Of a stretch of DNA of 36,419 bases, positions 1 through 11,369 are shown piece by piece. Origin of the DNA: Boothiomyces macroporosus (taxonomy: Eukaryota > Chytridiomycota > Chytridiomycetes > Rhizophydiales > Terramycetaceae). Location of the stretch: the NCBI GenBank assembly GCA_027604185.1, contig JADGKB010000123.1, positions 1-36,419 on the forward strand, read 5' to 3'. The position numbers were made by a program, and so were the translations under genes. A model generated the notes under the pieces. It did no database searches. It saw nothing but the letters and a program-made list of their open reading frames with translations, and was not told the DNA's origin. The first letter of the stretch is position 1. Every line of letters starts with the position of its first letter.

Positions 1-563
1 TCAAGCCTGTCTTTCAAAATCTTTCAAATATCTACACTGACGCGAAATTCATTGCCATTGATTCTGATACATCGGAAGGTAACGAAGCCTTTGCCTCCAA
101 GTACGAAATCCAATCATACCCAACATTTCTAGTATTCCATAGTGGCAAAGTTATTCAAAAACTAATTGGTGCAGATAAACAATCTCTAGAAGCTATGGTA
201 GAAATGATGACTAATTCTCCAACAGACAGCTTCGTCTGGTGGGGATTCAGTTGTGATGTATGCAACAAACTTAATATCATTGGAGAAATGTCAATCTGTA
301 AATCAGACGAGTTTATGGTTTGCACCTCCTGTCAAATCCCCAAAGATCACACGCATTCCAAGGAGGAATTTATGCAATGTTCAAACTTTGATGATTACGA
401 AAATGTACAGTTGTATTCTCAAATGACTGATCGAATTGATTGGTTAATGTCCTTGGAGTTCTGCAAGATGAGTAGGGAAGATATAACCAAGCTGTACCTT
501 GAAAATAAAGGTAACCGACTTGCTATTCTCGCCGCGATGAAAGGTGTCGAGGGAAAACTATAA
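1..563 (+). CDS. Thioredoxin-fold / ZZ zinc finger / UBA-like protein (3' part)
   Basis: The frame enters from the left edge (first full codon at base 3) and ends at TAA 561-563, giving 186 codons. The first ~65 residues match the C-terminal half of a thioredoxin fold: KFIAIDSDTSEGNEAFASKY, then QSYPTFLVFHSGK with the cis-proline, then a glycine-containing last strand. The CxxC active site would lie outside the window. A ZZ-type zinc finger follows (CDVCNKLNIIGEMSICKSD...VCTSC...H.H), with the usual Cys-x2-Cys pairs and terminal histidines. The last ~35 residues (MSLEFCKMSREDITKLYLEN...AILAAM) resemble a UBA helix bundle. I do not recognise an exact ortholog. The domain order suggests a redox-fold adaptor that may bind ubiquitin or a zinc-finger ligand; this is inference. 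AATAAA overlaps the stop. Confidence 0.75.
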   Translation, partial: KPVFQNLSNIYTDAKFIAIDSDTSEGNEAFASKYEIQSYPTFLVFHSGKVIQKLIGADKQSLEAMVEMMTNSPTDSFVWWGFSCDVCNKLNIIGEMSICKSDEFMVCTSCQIPKDHTHSKEEFMQCSNFDDYENVQLYSQMTDRIDWLMSLEFCKMSREDITKLYLENKGNRLAILAAMKGVEGKL

Positions 564-1025
564 TAAATTACTTTTGCCTTCATTGAATTCTTATGCAAGC
601 TTTGAACAGCGCATTAATTTATGAAAGATATTTCTTTTTCGCTAGAAATATCCTAACCTGCAAGTTTATTCCGATTACAAAGACCAATGTTCAAAGTGCG
701 CATACGAAATTATCAAACAAGACCAGTGGAAAATACATCCTAGCTGTGCAACCGCCAACCAATTGACCAAATCAATTGGCCTGAATAATATTGCTTTATT
801 TTATATAGTCACTATTGAGTTTGTAGAAAATGATATCCACTCATTATTGACAATACCATAATGGTTGGATAAAGGACTGCAGACTAGCCTTTAGGGAAAA
901 AAGAAATAAATATTGAATATAATAAAATGGTTAATGCAATGTCAAGTCGCCTACATTAAGGTTTGCATAAAATGTAATTTAATGGTTACAAAACAAACCT
1001 CCAATACCTGGATTTTTTATCCAAA
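564..1025. other. Intergenic, AT-rich; two short open frames of uncertain meaning
   Basis: No family-recognisable gene is visible. A 57-codon ATG ORF runs 593-766 (+). An overlapping frame stays open from 646 to about 861 and encodes a Cys-containing stretch (DQCSKCAYEIIKQDQW), but it has no ATG and no convincing ~20-nt intron joining it to one. Either could be an exon of an unrecognised gene or chance. The right part (about 900-1025) is low-complexity AT sequence that leads directly into the repeated unit. Confidence 0.4.
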
Positions 1026-4000
1026 TTATTCCATCCTGCTGGTTGCAGCGGTGTTGTTTCTCGGGACGAGATGGGTGTGCGTGCCAACGACCAACTGCGA
1101 GCACTCGACCCAACGTCTTCACACAATCACGAAAACCAAAGGAGCCCGATTTAATAAAATGTTATAATCAGCAATGTTTATTAGTGCTTCACCAATGCGA
1201 GGAGGAATTTGGAGCCATTGACCTCCTGTTCCGCCTCCTTGATCAACTTTGCCTTGTCGTACTGCCCTTCGAGGATTTCTTGCTTCAGGTATTTGAGCAG
1301 CATCTCCTTTTGGTCTTTCAACACGTTCTTCAGCTGGCCGTTGGCATCCTCAGTGAGCGTCACATAGTACAGCACGTCGTCAGTGGCCTGCAGACCAGCA
1401 TCCTTGCGCAGCCTTTGCACACGGTTGACCACTTCTCTGGCGTGGCCCTCTTGGATCAGCCCCTCGTCGAGCGCAGTGTCCAGAATAACCAGCACCTCGT
1501 TGGTAAAGTGGGCGTGGTAGTTGCTGTTTGCAGACTCGAATGTTCTGGCGACCTGCAGCTCGGCGCTGGTCAGCTCAAAGCCTGCGACGGCGATCTTTCC
1601 GCTGGTGTTGAATGCCTTGATCTCGTCCTTGGACACGGTCGGGAGGGCTGCGGTGATGGTGCGAGCGTCCTTCTTGAACTTGGTCCCGAGCGCTCTGGCA
1701 TCTGGAACCAGCTTGTAGTTGACTCCGTACCTGTCTTCTTCGGCGGTCACTGTTACCAGCTTGACGTTCATTTCTTCCTTGACATATGTTTCGAGCGACT
1801 TGACATCCTCGTGGAACTGCGCGCTGGGGTTGATGATGATCATCTCGCGGCAAGGGGTCTTGAGCGAGATGGTCTTTTGGTCACGGATGAAGCGGCCAAG
1901 GTCGATGACAGTCTGCATCCTCCCCACTGCCCTCTCGACCTCTTCGTTAAAGTACTCGTCCTTTGGCTCTGGGAACGGCAAAAAGTGCACGCTGCGGGTG
2001 TCTTCGGTGGTTGGAGGCAGGAACCTGCGCAGGTTCTGGTACATCGTTTCGACCATGAACGGAGCAAACGGCGCCATCAGTCTGCACAGAGTGTACAGCA
2101 CCTCAAACAGGACGTTCAGCGCTCTGCCTGCATCCTCGACTCCGTTTTCTCCCTTGAGCCGCTTGCGGTTCAGACGGATGTACCAGTTGGTCAGCGTGTC
2201 GATCAAAGTGAGCAGGCGCGGGGTGACAGTGTACAGCCGGTATGCGTCCATCTCCTTGCGGACAAACTGAATCAAGCTCTGGGTAGACGCGAGGATCCAC
2301 CGGTCCATCACGTTGGCGTTCTTCATGTCCATGTGCGCGTTGTACTCAAAGTTGAAACCGTGCTCCTTCTTCAGCAGCGCGAGCTGGCCAAACAGGAAGC
2401 GGTACGAGTTGAACCACGGGAGCATGACCTTGGAGATCATTTCCTTGACGCTTTCCTCTCTGAAGCGGACGTTTTCGGCACGCACACCGGCCGAGGTCAT
2501 CAGGAAAAGTCTACTGTTAGCCGATCGCTACCTCAACGAGTCTGCACCAAATTCTTCGAGAACGATCGCTGGGTCAGGGTAGTTCTTTTTGCTCTTGCTC
2601 ATCTTCTGTCCATCGGAAGCCAATACAAGACCGTTGACAATGATGTTCTTCCATGCTGGTTTGTCAAACAAGTGAGTGGAGAGAACCATGAGAGTGTAGA
2701 ACCAACCACGAGTCTGATCAATACCTTCGGCGATAAAGTCAGCCGGGAACGATTGGTCAAACTCTTCCTTGTTTTCAAATGGATAGTGCTTTTGTGCGTA
2801 CGGCATGCTCCCACTTTCGAACCAGCAGTCAAACACTTCTGGGATACGGCGCAACACCCCCTTGCCGTTCTTGGACGGAATAGTGAGGTGGTCAATCTTG
2901 TCGCGGTGGATATCGGTGATGGTGCGGTCGCCAGTGAGCTCGTGCAGCTGAGCGATAGATTCAATGACCACGATTTCCTCAAAGTCTTCGCTCGCCCACA
3001 GCGGGATCGGAGTTCCCCAGTAGCGGGATCTGGAAATGTTCCAGTCCCTGGCGTTGGCCAGCCAGTTGTGGAACCTCTTTTCCTTGACGTTTTCCGGAAC
3101 CCTAGCGTCAGCTGGACTTACCAGTAGGTCTGCTCGTTGTTCTTGCACAGCTTGTCGACGATCGGCGCAACCCTGACAAACCACGCTGGGACAGCCTTGT
3201 ACATCAACGGGCGGCCAGAGCGGTAGCAGAACGGATAGCTGTGCGTGTACTGGGACTGGCGGATAAGCCGTCCTTTGGCCTTCAGGTCCTTTTGGATCGG
3301 CTTGTCGGCATCCTTAAAGTTCATGCCAGCGTACGGCGGAACTTCTGCGGTAAAGTTGCCGCTGTTATCGACGGGACATGGAAGATCGTCTTCGCCGGAA
3401 ATAATCTTTTGGTCTGTGCAAATGCGGTAATCGTCTTCACCAAACGCCGGTGCTTGGTGGACAATGCCAGTACCGCTGTCGCTGGTCACATAAGCATCGG
3501 TGACTACCCTGAACGACCGTCCCTTTCTCTATCATTAGGCAGCCCTTACGTGTGCGAAAAAGTCAAACAGCGGCTCGTACTCCAGTCCCTTGAGCGCTTC
3601 TCCCTTCATTTTTTCGAGAACGGTGAACGTCTTGTCCTTCTTTTTGAGCTCTGCAGCAGAGTACAAGATATCCAGGCGGGCCTCCATCAAAATAAAGACT
3701 GCTCCGGTTTTCTCGTCCTTGATTTTCACATAATCCAGCTCGGGATGAACACAGAGCGCCAAGTTGGAAGGCAAGGTCCACGGTGTAGTGGTCCAAGCGA
3801 TCAAAGAGACGGATGGGTCTGACACCAGTGGGAAAGAAACAACTACCGCTGGGTCTGTTACATCTCTGTAATCCAAACCAGCCTCCATGTTTGATAACGA
3901 AGTATTGCAGTACCAAGAGTATGGCATAATTCTAAACCCTCTATATACTTGTTTTTTCTTGTAAAGCTGCGAAAACACCCACCAGATTGATTCCATGAAA

Positions 4001-4503
4001 GTCGGATCCAAGGTCTTGTAATCGTTTTTGAAATCAATCCATCTTCCGATTCTAGTGATGGTATTTTCCCATTCAGTCGCATAAGTCATCACAATTGAAC
4101 GACAGAGTTCATTGTATTTTGGGATTCCAATCTTCGCAACATCATCAGGACCTCTGATATCGTACTGTTTATCAATTTCAAATTCAACAGGTAAACCGTG
4201 AGTATCCCAGCCGTTTCTTCGTTCTACATAATGGCCAGTCGCATGGGCATATCTGGTAACCACATCCTTGATGGTACCAGCTAGCAAGTGGCCGTAGTGA
4301 GGCAGGCCAGTAGCAAATGGCGGTCCTGCAATTAGAAAATGAATTACCATCGTAAAAGTTGAACTTTTTTCTTCCTTTGGATAATTCTACTGATGTTCTG
4401 AAGGCATCGATTTCCTTCCAAAAAGCGAGTACCTTGTGCTCTTCCTCTGGGAAAGAGATATTTGTCGGGACTAGGATTAATTCGTTTCTACTTTCTGGGA
4501 TTT
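1026..4503. repeat. Direct tandem repeat, unit 1 (left copy)
   Basis: This is the left copy of a 3477-bp unit repeated immediately to the right with no spacer. It holds the IleRS 3' flank (1026-1180) and an IleRS gene lacking its start codon. The copies share TTATTCC at the left border and GGGATTT at the right border, so they overlap by about 2 bp, as expected for end joining or replication slippage. By eye the copies differ at only about ten scattered sites, plus two dense patches (about 3880-3977 and 4125-4190 here). Confidence 0.95.
1181..4503 (-). pseudogene. Isoleucyl-tRNA synthetase, second copy without a start codon
   Basis: This copy has the same five exons and four 20-22-nt introns as the intact gene at 4658-7984, and every frame is open to its stop at 1181. 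The tandem-duplication breakpoint cuts at the first base of codon 2, so ATG-G is replaced by spacer sequence. The frame runs upstream through the spacer (…[15 protein letters not shown]) to a TGA near 4604-4606. The only candidates for initiation there are non-AUG codons such as TTG at 4603. The first in-frame ATG lies deep inside the catalytic domain. The ORF itself is undamaged, so it may be young, expressed from a non-AUG start, or kept as a gene-conversion donor. It differs in amino acids from the intact copy only around VEFEIDKQYDIRG, KKKQVY and NTSLSNMEAG. Confidence 0.75.
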
Positions 4504-7500
4504 TATTCCATCCTGCTGGTTGCAGCGGTGTTGTTTCTCGGGACGAGATGGGTGTGCGTGCCAACGACCAACTGCGAGCACTCGACCCAACGCCTTCACA
4601 CAATCACGAAAACCAAAGGAGCCCGATTTAATAAAATGTTATAATCAGCAATGTTTATTAGTGCTTCACCAATGCGAGGAGGAATTTGGAGCCATTGACC
4701 TCCTGTTCCGCCTCCTTGATCAACTTTGCCTTGTCGTACTGCCCTTCGAGGATTTCTTGCTTCAGGTATTTGAGCAGCATCTCCTTTTGGTCTTTCAACA
4801 CGTTCTTCAGCTGGCCGTTGGCATCCTCAGTGAGCGTCACATAGTACAGCACGTCGTCAGTGGCCTGCAGACCAGCATCCTTGCGCAGCCTTTGCACACG
4901 GTTGACCACTTCTCTGGCGTGGCCCTCTTGGATCAGCCCCTCGTCGAGCGCAGTGTCCAGAATAACCAGCACCTCGTTGGTAAAGTGGGCGTGGTAGTTG
5001 CTGTTTGCAGACTCGAATGTTCTGGCGACTTGCAGCTCGGCGCTAGTCAGCTCAAAGCCTGCGACGGCGATCTTTCCGCTGGTGTTGAATGCCTTGATCT
5101 CGTCCTTGGACACGGTCGGGAGGGCTGCGGTGATGGTGCGAGCGTCCTTCTTGAACTTGGTCCCGAGCGCTCTGGCGTCTGGAACCAGCTTGTAGTTGAC
5201 TCCGTACCTGTCTTCTTCGGCGGTCACTGTTACCAGCTTGACGTTCATTTCTTCCTTGACATATGTTTCGAGCGACTTGACATCCTCGTGGAACTGCGCG
5301 CTGGGGTTGATGATGATCATCTCGCGGCAAGGGGTCTTGAGCGAGATGGTCTTTTGGTCACGGATGAAGCGGCCAAGGTCGATGACAGTCTGCATCCTCC
5401 CCACTGCCCTCTCGACCTCTTCGTTAAAGTACTCGTCCTTTGGCTCTGGGAACGGCAAAAAGTGCACGCTGCGGGTGTCTTCGGTGGTTGGAGGCAGGAA
5501 CCTGCGCAGGTTCTGGTACATCGTTTCGACCATGAACGGAGCAAACGGCGCCATCAGTCTGCACAGAGTGTACAGCACCTCAAACAGGACGTTCAGCGCT
5601 CTGCCTGCATCCTCGACTCCGTTTTCTCCCTTGAGCCGCTTGCGGTTCAGACGGATGTACCAGTTGGTCAGCGTGTCGATCAAAGTGAGCAGGCGCGGGG
5701 TGACAGTGTACAGCCGGTATGCGTCCATCTCCTTGCGGACAAACTGAATCAAGCTCTGGGTAGACGCGAGGATCCACCGGTCCATCACGTTGGCGTTCTT
5801 CATGTCCATGTGCGCGTTGTACTCAAAGTTGAAACCGTGCTCCTTCTTCAGCAGCGCGAGCTGGCCAAACAGGAAGCGGTACGAGTTGAACCACGGGAGC
5901 ATGACCTTGGAGATCATTTCCTTGACGCTTTCCTCTCTGAAGCGGACGTTTTCGGCACGCACACCGGCCGAGGTCATCAGGAAAAGTCTACTGTTAGCCG
6001 ATCGCTACCTCAACGAGTCTGCACCAAATTCTTCGAGAACGATCGCTGGGTCAGGGTAGTTCTTTTTGCTCTTGCTCATCTTCTGTCCATCGGAAGCCAA
6101 TACAAGACCGTTGACAATGATGTTCTTCCATGCTGGTTTGTCAAACAAGTGAGTGGAGAGAACCATGAGAGTGTAGAACCAACCACGAGTCTGATCAATA
6201 CCTTCGGCGATAAAGTCAGCCGGGAACGATTGGTCAAACTCTTCCTTGTTTTCAAATGGATAGTGCTTTTGTGCGTACGGCATGCTCCCACTTTCGAACC
6301 AGCAGTCAAACACTTCTGGGATACGGCGCAACACCCCCTTGCCGTTCTTGGACGGAATAGTGAGGTGGTCAATCTTGTCGCGGTGGATATCGGTGATGGT
6401 GCGGTCGCCAGTGAGCTCGTGCAGCTGAGCGATAGATTCAATGACCACGATTTCCTCAAAGTCTTCGCTCGCCCACAGCGGGATCGGAGTTCCCCAGTAG
6501 CGGGATCTGGAAATGTTCCAGTCCCTGGCGTTGGCCAGCCAGTTGTGGAACCTCTTTTCCTTGACGTTTTCCGGAACCCTAGCGTCAGCTGGACTTACCA
6601 GTAGGTCTGCTCGTTGTTCTTGCACAGCTTGTCGACGATCGGCGCAACCCTGACAAACCACGCTGGGACAGCCTTGTACATCAACGGGCGGCCAGAGCGG
6701 TAGCAGAACGGATAGCTGTGCGTGTACTGGGACTGGCGGATAAGCCGTCCTTTGGCCTTCAGGTCCTTTTGGATCGGCTTGTCGGCATCCTTAAAGTTCA
6801 TGCCAGCGTACGGCGGAACTTCTGCGGTAAAGTTGCCGCTGTTATCGACGGGACATGGAAGATCGTCTTCGCCGGAAATAATCTTTTGGTCTGTGCAAAT
6901 GCGGTAATCGTCTTCACCAAACGCCGGTGCTTGGTGGACAATGCCAGTACCGCTGTCGCTGGTCACATAAGCATCGGTGACTACCCTGAACGACCGTCCC
7001 TTTCTCTATCATTAGGCAGCCCTTACGTGTGCGAAAAAGTCAAACAGCGGCTCGTACTCCAGTCCCTTGAGCGCTTCTCCCTTCATTTTTTCGAGAACGG
7101 CGAACGTCTTGTCCTTCTTTTTGAGCTCTGCAGCAGAGTACAAGATATCCAGGCGGGCCTCCATCAAAATAAAGACTGCTCCGGTTTTCTCGTCCTTGAT
7201 TTTCACATAATCCAGCTCGGGATGAACACAGAGCGCCAAGTTGGAAGGTAAGGTCCACGGTGTAGTGGTCCAAGCAATCAAAGAGACGGACGGGTCTGAC
7301 ACCAGTGGGAAAGAAACAACTACCGCTGGGTCTGTTACATCTCTGTAATCCAAACCAGCTTCAAAATTGGACAAAACGGTGCTGCAGTACCAAGAGTATG
7401 GCATAATTCTGAATCCTCTGTAGACTTGATCCTTCTTGTACAGTTGTGAGAATACCCACCAGATTGATTCCATGAAAGTCGGATCCAAGGTCTTGTAATC

Positions 7501-7980
7501 GTTTTTGAAATCAATCCATCTTCCGATTCTAGTGATGGTATTTTCCCATTCAGTCGCATAAGTCATCACAATTGAACGACAGAGTTCATTGTATTTTGGG
7601 ATTCCCATTTTGGCAACATCATCAGGACCTCTGATGTTATGTGCCTTGTCAATTTCGTATTCAACAGGTAAACCGTGAGTATCCCAGCCGTTTCTTCGTT
7701 CTACATAATGGCCAGTCGCATGGGCATATCTGGTAACCACATCCTTGATGGTACCAGCTAGCAAGTGGCCGTAGTGAGGCAGGCCAGTAGCAAATGGCGG
7801 TCCTGCAATTAGAAAATGAATTACCATCGTAAAAGTTGAACTTTTTTCTTCCTTTCGATAATTCTACCGATGTTCTGAAGGCATCGATTTCCTTCCAAAA
7901 AGCGAGTACCTTGTGCTCTTCCTCTGGGAAAGAGATATTTGTCGGGACTAGGATTAATTCGTTTCTACTTTCTGGGATTT
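4503..7980. repeat. Direct tandem repeat, unit 2 (right copy)
   Basis: This is the right copy of the 3477-bp unit. Any position in unit 1 plus 3477 gives its partner here. It stops at codon 2 of the intact IleRS gene, whose ATG (7982-7984) lies just outside the repeat. Confidence 0.95.
4654..4659 (-). terminator. AATAAA overlapping the IleRS stop
   Basis: On the minus strand the sequence reads CACTAATAAACATTG: the TAA stop and the poly(A)-type signal share two bases. The same arrangement is present at 1177-1182 for the left copy. Confidence 0.6.
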
Positions 7981-7984
7981 CCAT
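4658..7984 (-). CDS. ILS1: Isoleucyl-tRNA synthetase, cytosolic type
   Basis: It charges tRNA-Ile with isoleucine in the cytosol. The class I motifs are present: HYGH (residues 63-66, the HIGH box) and KMSKS (about 614-618), with the editing-domain stretch [15 protein letters not shown] between them and an anticodon-binding C-terminus. Five exons are separated by introns at 7803-7824 (22 nt), 7006-7026 (21), 6579-6598 (20) and 5988-6008 (21). Spliced length is 1080 aa, close to yeast Ils1 (1072). The start is ATG 7982-7984, encoding [10 protein letters not shown]. The 3' two-thirds is far more GC-rich than its neighbours, and even its introns are GC-rich. AATAAA overlaps the stop. A second copy without a start codon follows directly downstream. 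Confidence 0.96.
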
Positions 7985-8281
7985 ACTTTTGTGAATTCTT
8001 CTCTTGAAAAGATGCAAAAAAAATCGCATATGCTTTTATCCTCAGAGTGGCTTTAATACCAGTAGAAAATCAAAGCCAACAATTTGACCAGAGAAGCTTT
8101 GCATATTGGTTCTGAGCGATCTCGAACGAAGCCCGGAGAAGTCCTCCTCATCTGGTTAGAATAGTTTTCCAGAATAACTGAGAATGAATGTTTTCTTTGA
8201 CAGCCAATCGATTCAAGAAAACTTTATTTTATATTGCCACATATTGGTTATTACCACGTAGTCTCGACACCAAACCGGAAA

Positions 8282-9036
8282 TCATATCCTGTCGTTAGTC
8301 AAGTATTTCACCCAAACTGTTGCACCTAATGCGACCCAAAAATCTGAGTGTGGTAGAATATCCGGAAATCTGGTTTCTAAATTAGACAGTAAATACCCCC
8401 TTTAAGAACATAGTTGGCGATGGATCCAATAGCAAAGTATGCGAATAAGCCCCCAAGTGAATAAAAGAATAATGCTGCGAAAATATTTGAAGATGAATTT
8501 GGAGTTGAAAGAGCAGTATTGCATCCAGCTGCGTGCTCCCAATTCAGAACAATATCATCATCCTTGTACGAAGTTAGAGTTGGCGTTGAATCCTAGATTA
8601 TATCGATAGTACTGTGACTGTTGCTTTGCACTTTATATTTAACGTGACTGAACCATTTTCCGCCATTAATCGCAACCCCAGTATATCCCCATTTGTAGTA
8701 ACTGTAGGTTCGGAACTTCCAATTAGTTTAGCAGAAGTAATTCTGACTTTGCTATTTTTGTTGTTCTTGATTAGTCTACATGCCCAGGTTCCATCCGCGC
8801 AGAAATCATTTTTGTCACCTCCAGGGTTTGTGATTGAATTACAAAAGTTATATTTCAATTCGTATACATCTTCACTGATTGCTTCGTGTTTTATTGTTTG
8901 CAGAGTTATTGTTTTGGAGCTGATTAGTAAATTATTACGATGGAAATAGAGATGCGATATCATATTCCAGGTTGTTTGCTTTGATTTGATTGCAGCTGTA
9001 TGCCAAAGCTGTGGTGTAGAGAAAGTGAAATTTCAT
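8282..9036 (-). CDS. ATG27: Atg27-like MRH-domain membrane protein
   Basis: Likely a type I membrane protein of the Golgi/endosome/autophagy system. An N-terminal hydrophobic signal (MKFHFLYTTALAYSC) is followed by a mannose-6-phosphate-receptor homology domain with paired cysteines (NFC, NDFCADGTWAC, NIKC, AAGC), a transmembrane stretch (FAALFFYSLGGLFAYFAIGS), and the post-membrane motif NYVLKGETRFPDILPHSDFW that is characteristic of Atg27. Introns are 19, 20 and 20 nt; spliced length is 231 aa. The start ATG 9034-9036 is chosen because it supplies the signal peptide; the stop is TGA. Its short cytoplasmic tail ends KYLTNDRI. It shares a 233-bp upstream region with SEC61. Confidence 0.85.
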
Positions 9037-9269
9037 AAAGATTTTCAAAGGGACCAATCATATCTCGCCAAACCGCTCATTCAAGAAAAAATGAATATTC
9101 CAACGGAAATTTAAGGGAGGACGTGTATATTCAAGATGCGATAGAGATAATAATCCTTGCAGTATTGGCAATGTGTGCAAGCAGGTGGCATTCCCCTAAT
9201 CAAAAAATCTATAATTTAATGGAGGATTTTTGCCACTGCTTTTTTTCTCACTTTCTTAACACAAGACCA
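9037..9269. promoter_or_regulatory. Bidirectional upstream region, ATG27 / SEC61
   Basis: This 233-bp AT-rich gap lies between two divergent start codons and must hold both promoters. I see no clear TATA box or other defined site. The open frame from 9123 has no recognisable product. Confidence 0.45.
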
Positions 9270-10797
<1,528 letters not shown>

Positions 10798-10914
10798 AGA
10801 AATAAATTCTAGCTCCTAATCTGCATAGCAAGTATTAAGCTTCCAATTCTATTTATTTTACTGTAATACGCGTTCAAAATTACGACGACTTCCAAACAAG
10901 AATTCCCTTAATAG

Positions 10915-11307
10915 TTAATTTGATATTACTAAATTTCCACCAAAATACATGTATAGCAGATTCCTCATCTCATGTGTAACCTCAAATCCAAACCCTTCCC
11001 CTACAACTACATGCCAGGAACTCCCAGCGCGTTTGTCCATTGATTCTTTAATTGCTTTTGATGCAGCCTACATTAGCATGTACCTACTTCATAATTTCCA
11101 ATATGTTTCTCCACTGCTGTAACTACCATGTCTACGGCTTCCACTCTCATTTCATCACTCATATCACAAAACTAGATTAAAATTAAATACTTTAACTAGA
11201 GGATAATTAAACGCTCTTCGCGTATCTTTGTCCTCTGTCTTCTCTACAGGTGGTGCTGCTTCTTTTCCAACCGCTGCTAGATTCGCTACACTCCCTGTGT
11301 CTGCCAT
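10915..11307 (-). CDS. DNAL4: Axonemal dynein light chain 4
   Basis: It is an LC8-superfamily light chain of axonemal outer-arm-type dynein. Spliced length is 117 aa with introns of 19 and 20 nt. Diagnostic DNAL4 residues are MSDEMRVEAVDM, the SKAIKESMDKRAGSSWHVV strand-helix region, and GEGFGFEVTHEMRNLLYMYFG. The N-terminal ~30 residues (MADTGSVANL…VEKTED) are a low-complexity extension. The presence of this gene implies that the organism makes, or recently made, a motile flagellum. It starts only 62 bp from the divergent eIF3m gene. Confidence 0.92.
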
Positions 11308-11369
11308 TGAAAAAGTCAACTTTCAAATGTGGCTGAGCTTGTCCAAAAATTTTTTCTTTACATTCGAAA
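11308..11369. promoter_or_regulatory. 62-bp divergent promoter, DNAL4 / EIF3M
   Basis: Only 62 bases separate the two start codons, so both promoters and both 5' UTRs must fit here or reach into neighbouring coding sequence. It contains an A4T6 run (11344-11353) and no recognisable TATA box. Confidence 0.5.

Noticed and set aside
1043..3127. 694-codon plus-strand ORF, repeated at 4520-6604
   Set aside because: It lies antisense to the conserved IleRS exons and even crosses their introns. Its length is a by-product of the GC-rich codon use of IleRS, and its product (Leu, Val, His and Gln rich) resembles no family.
4184..4603. Apparent N-terminally extended IleRS starting within the repeat spacer
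   Set aside because: The start codon at 4603 is TTG, directly preceded by an in-frame TGA. There is no AUG, so I treat this copy as lacking a start.
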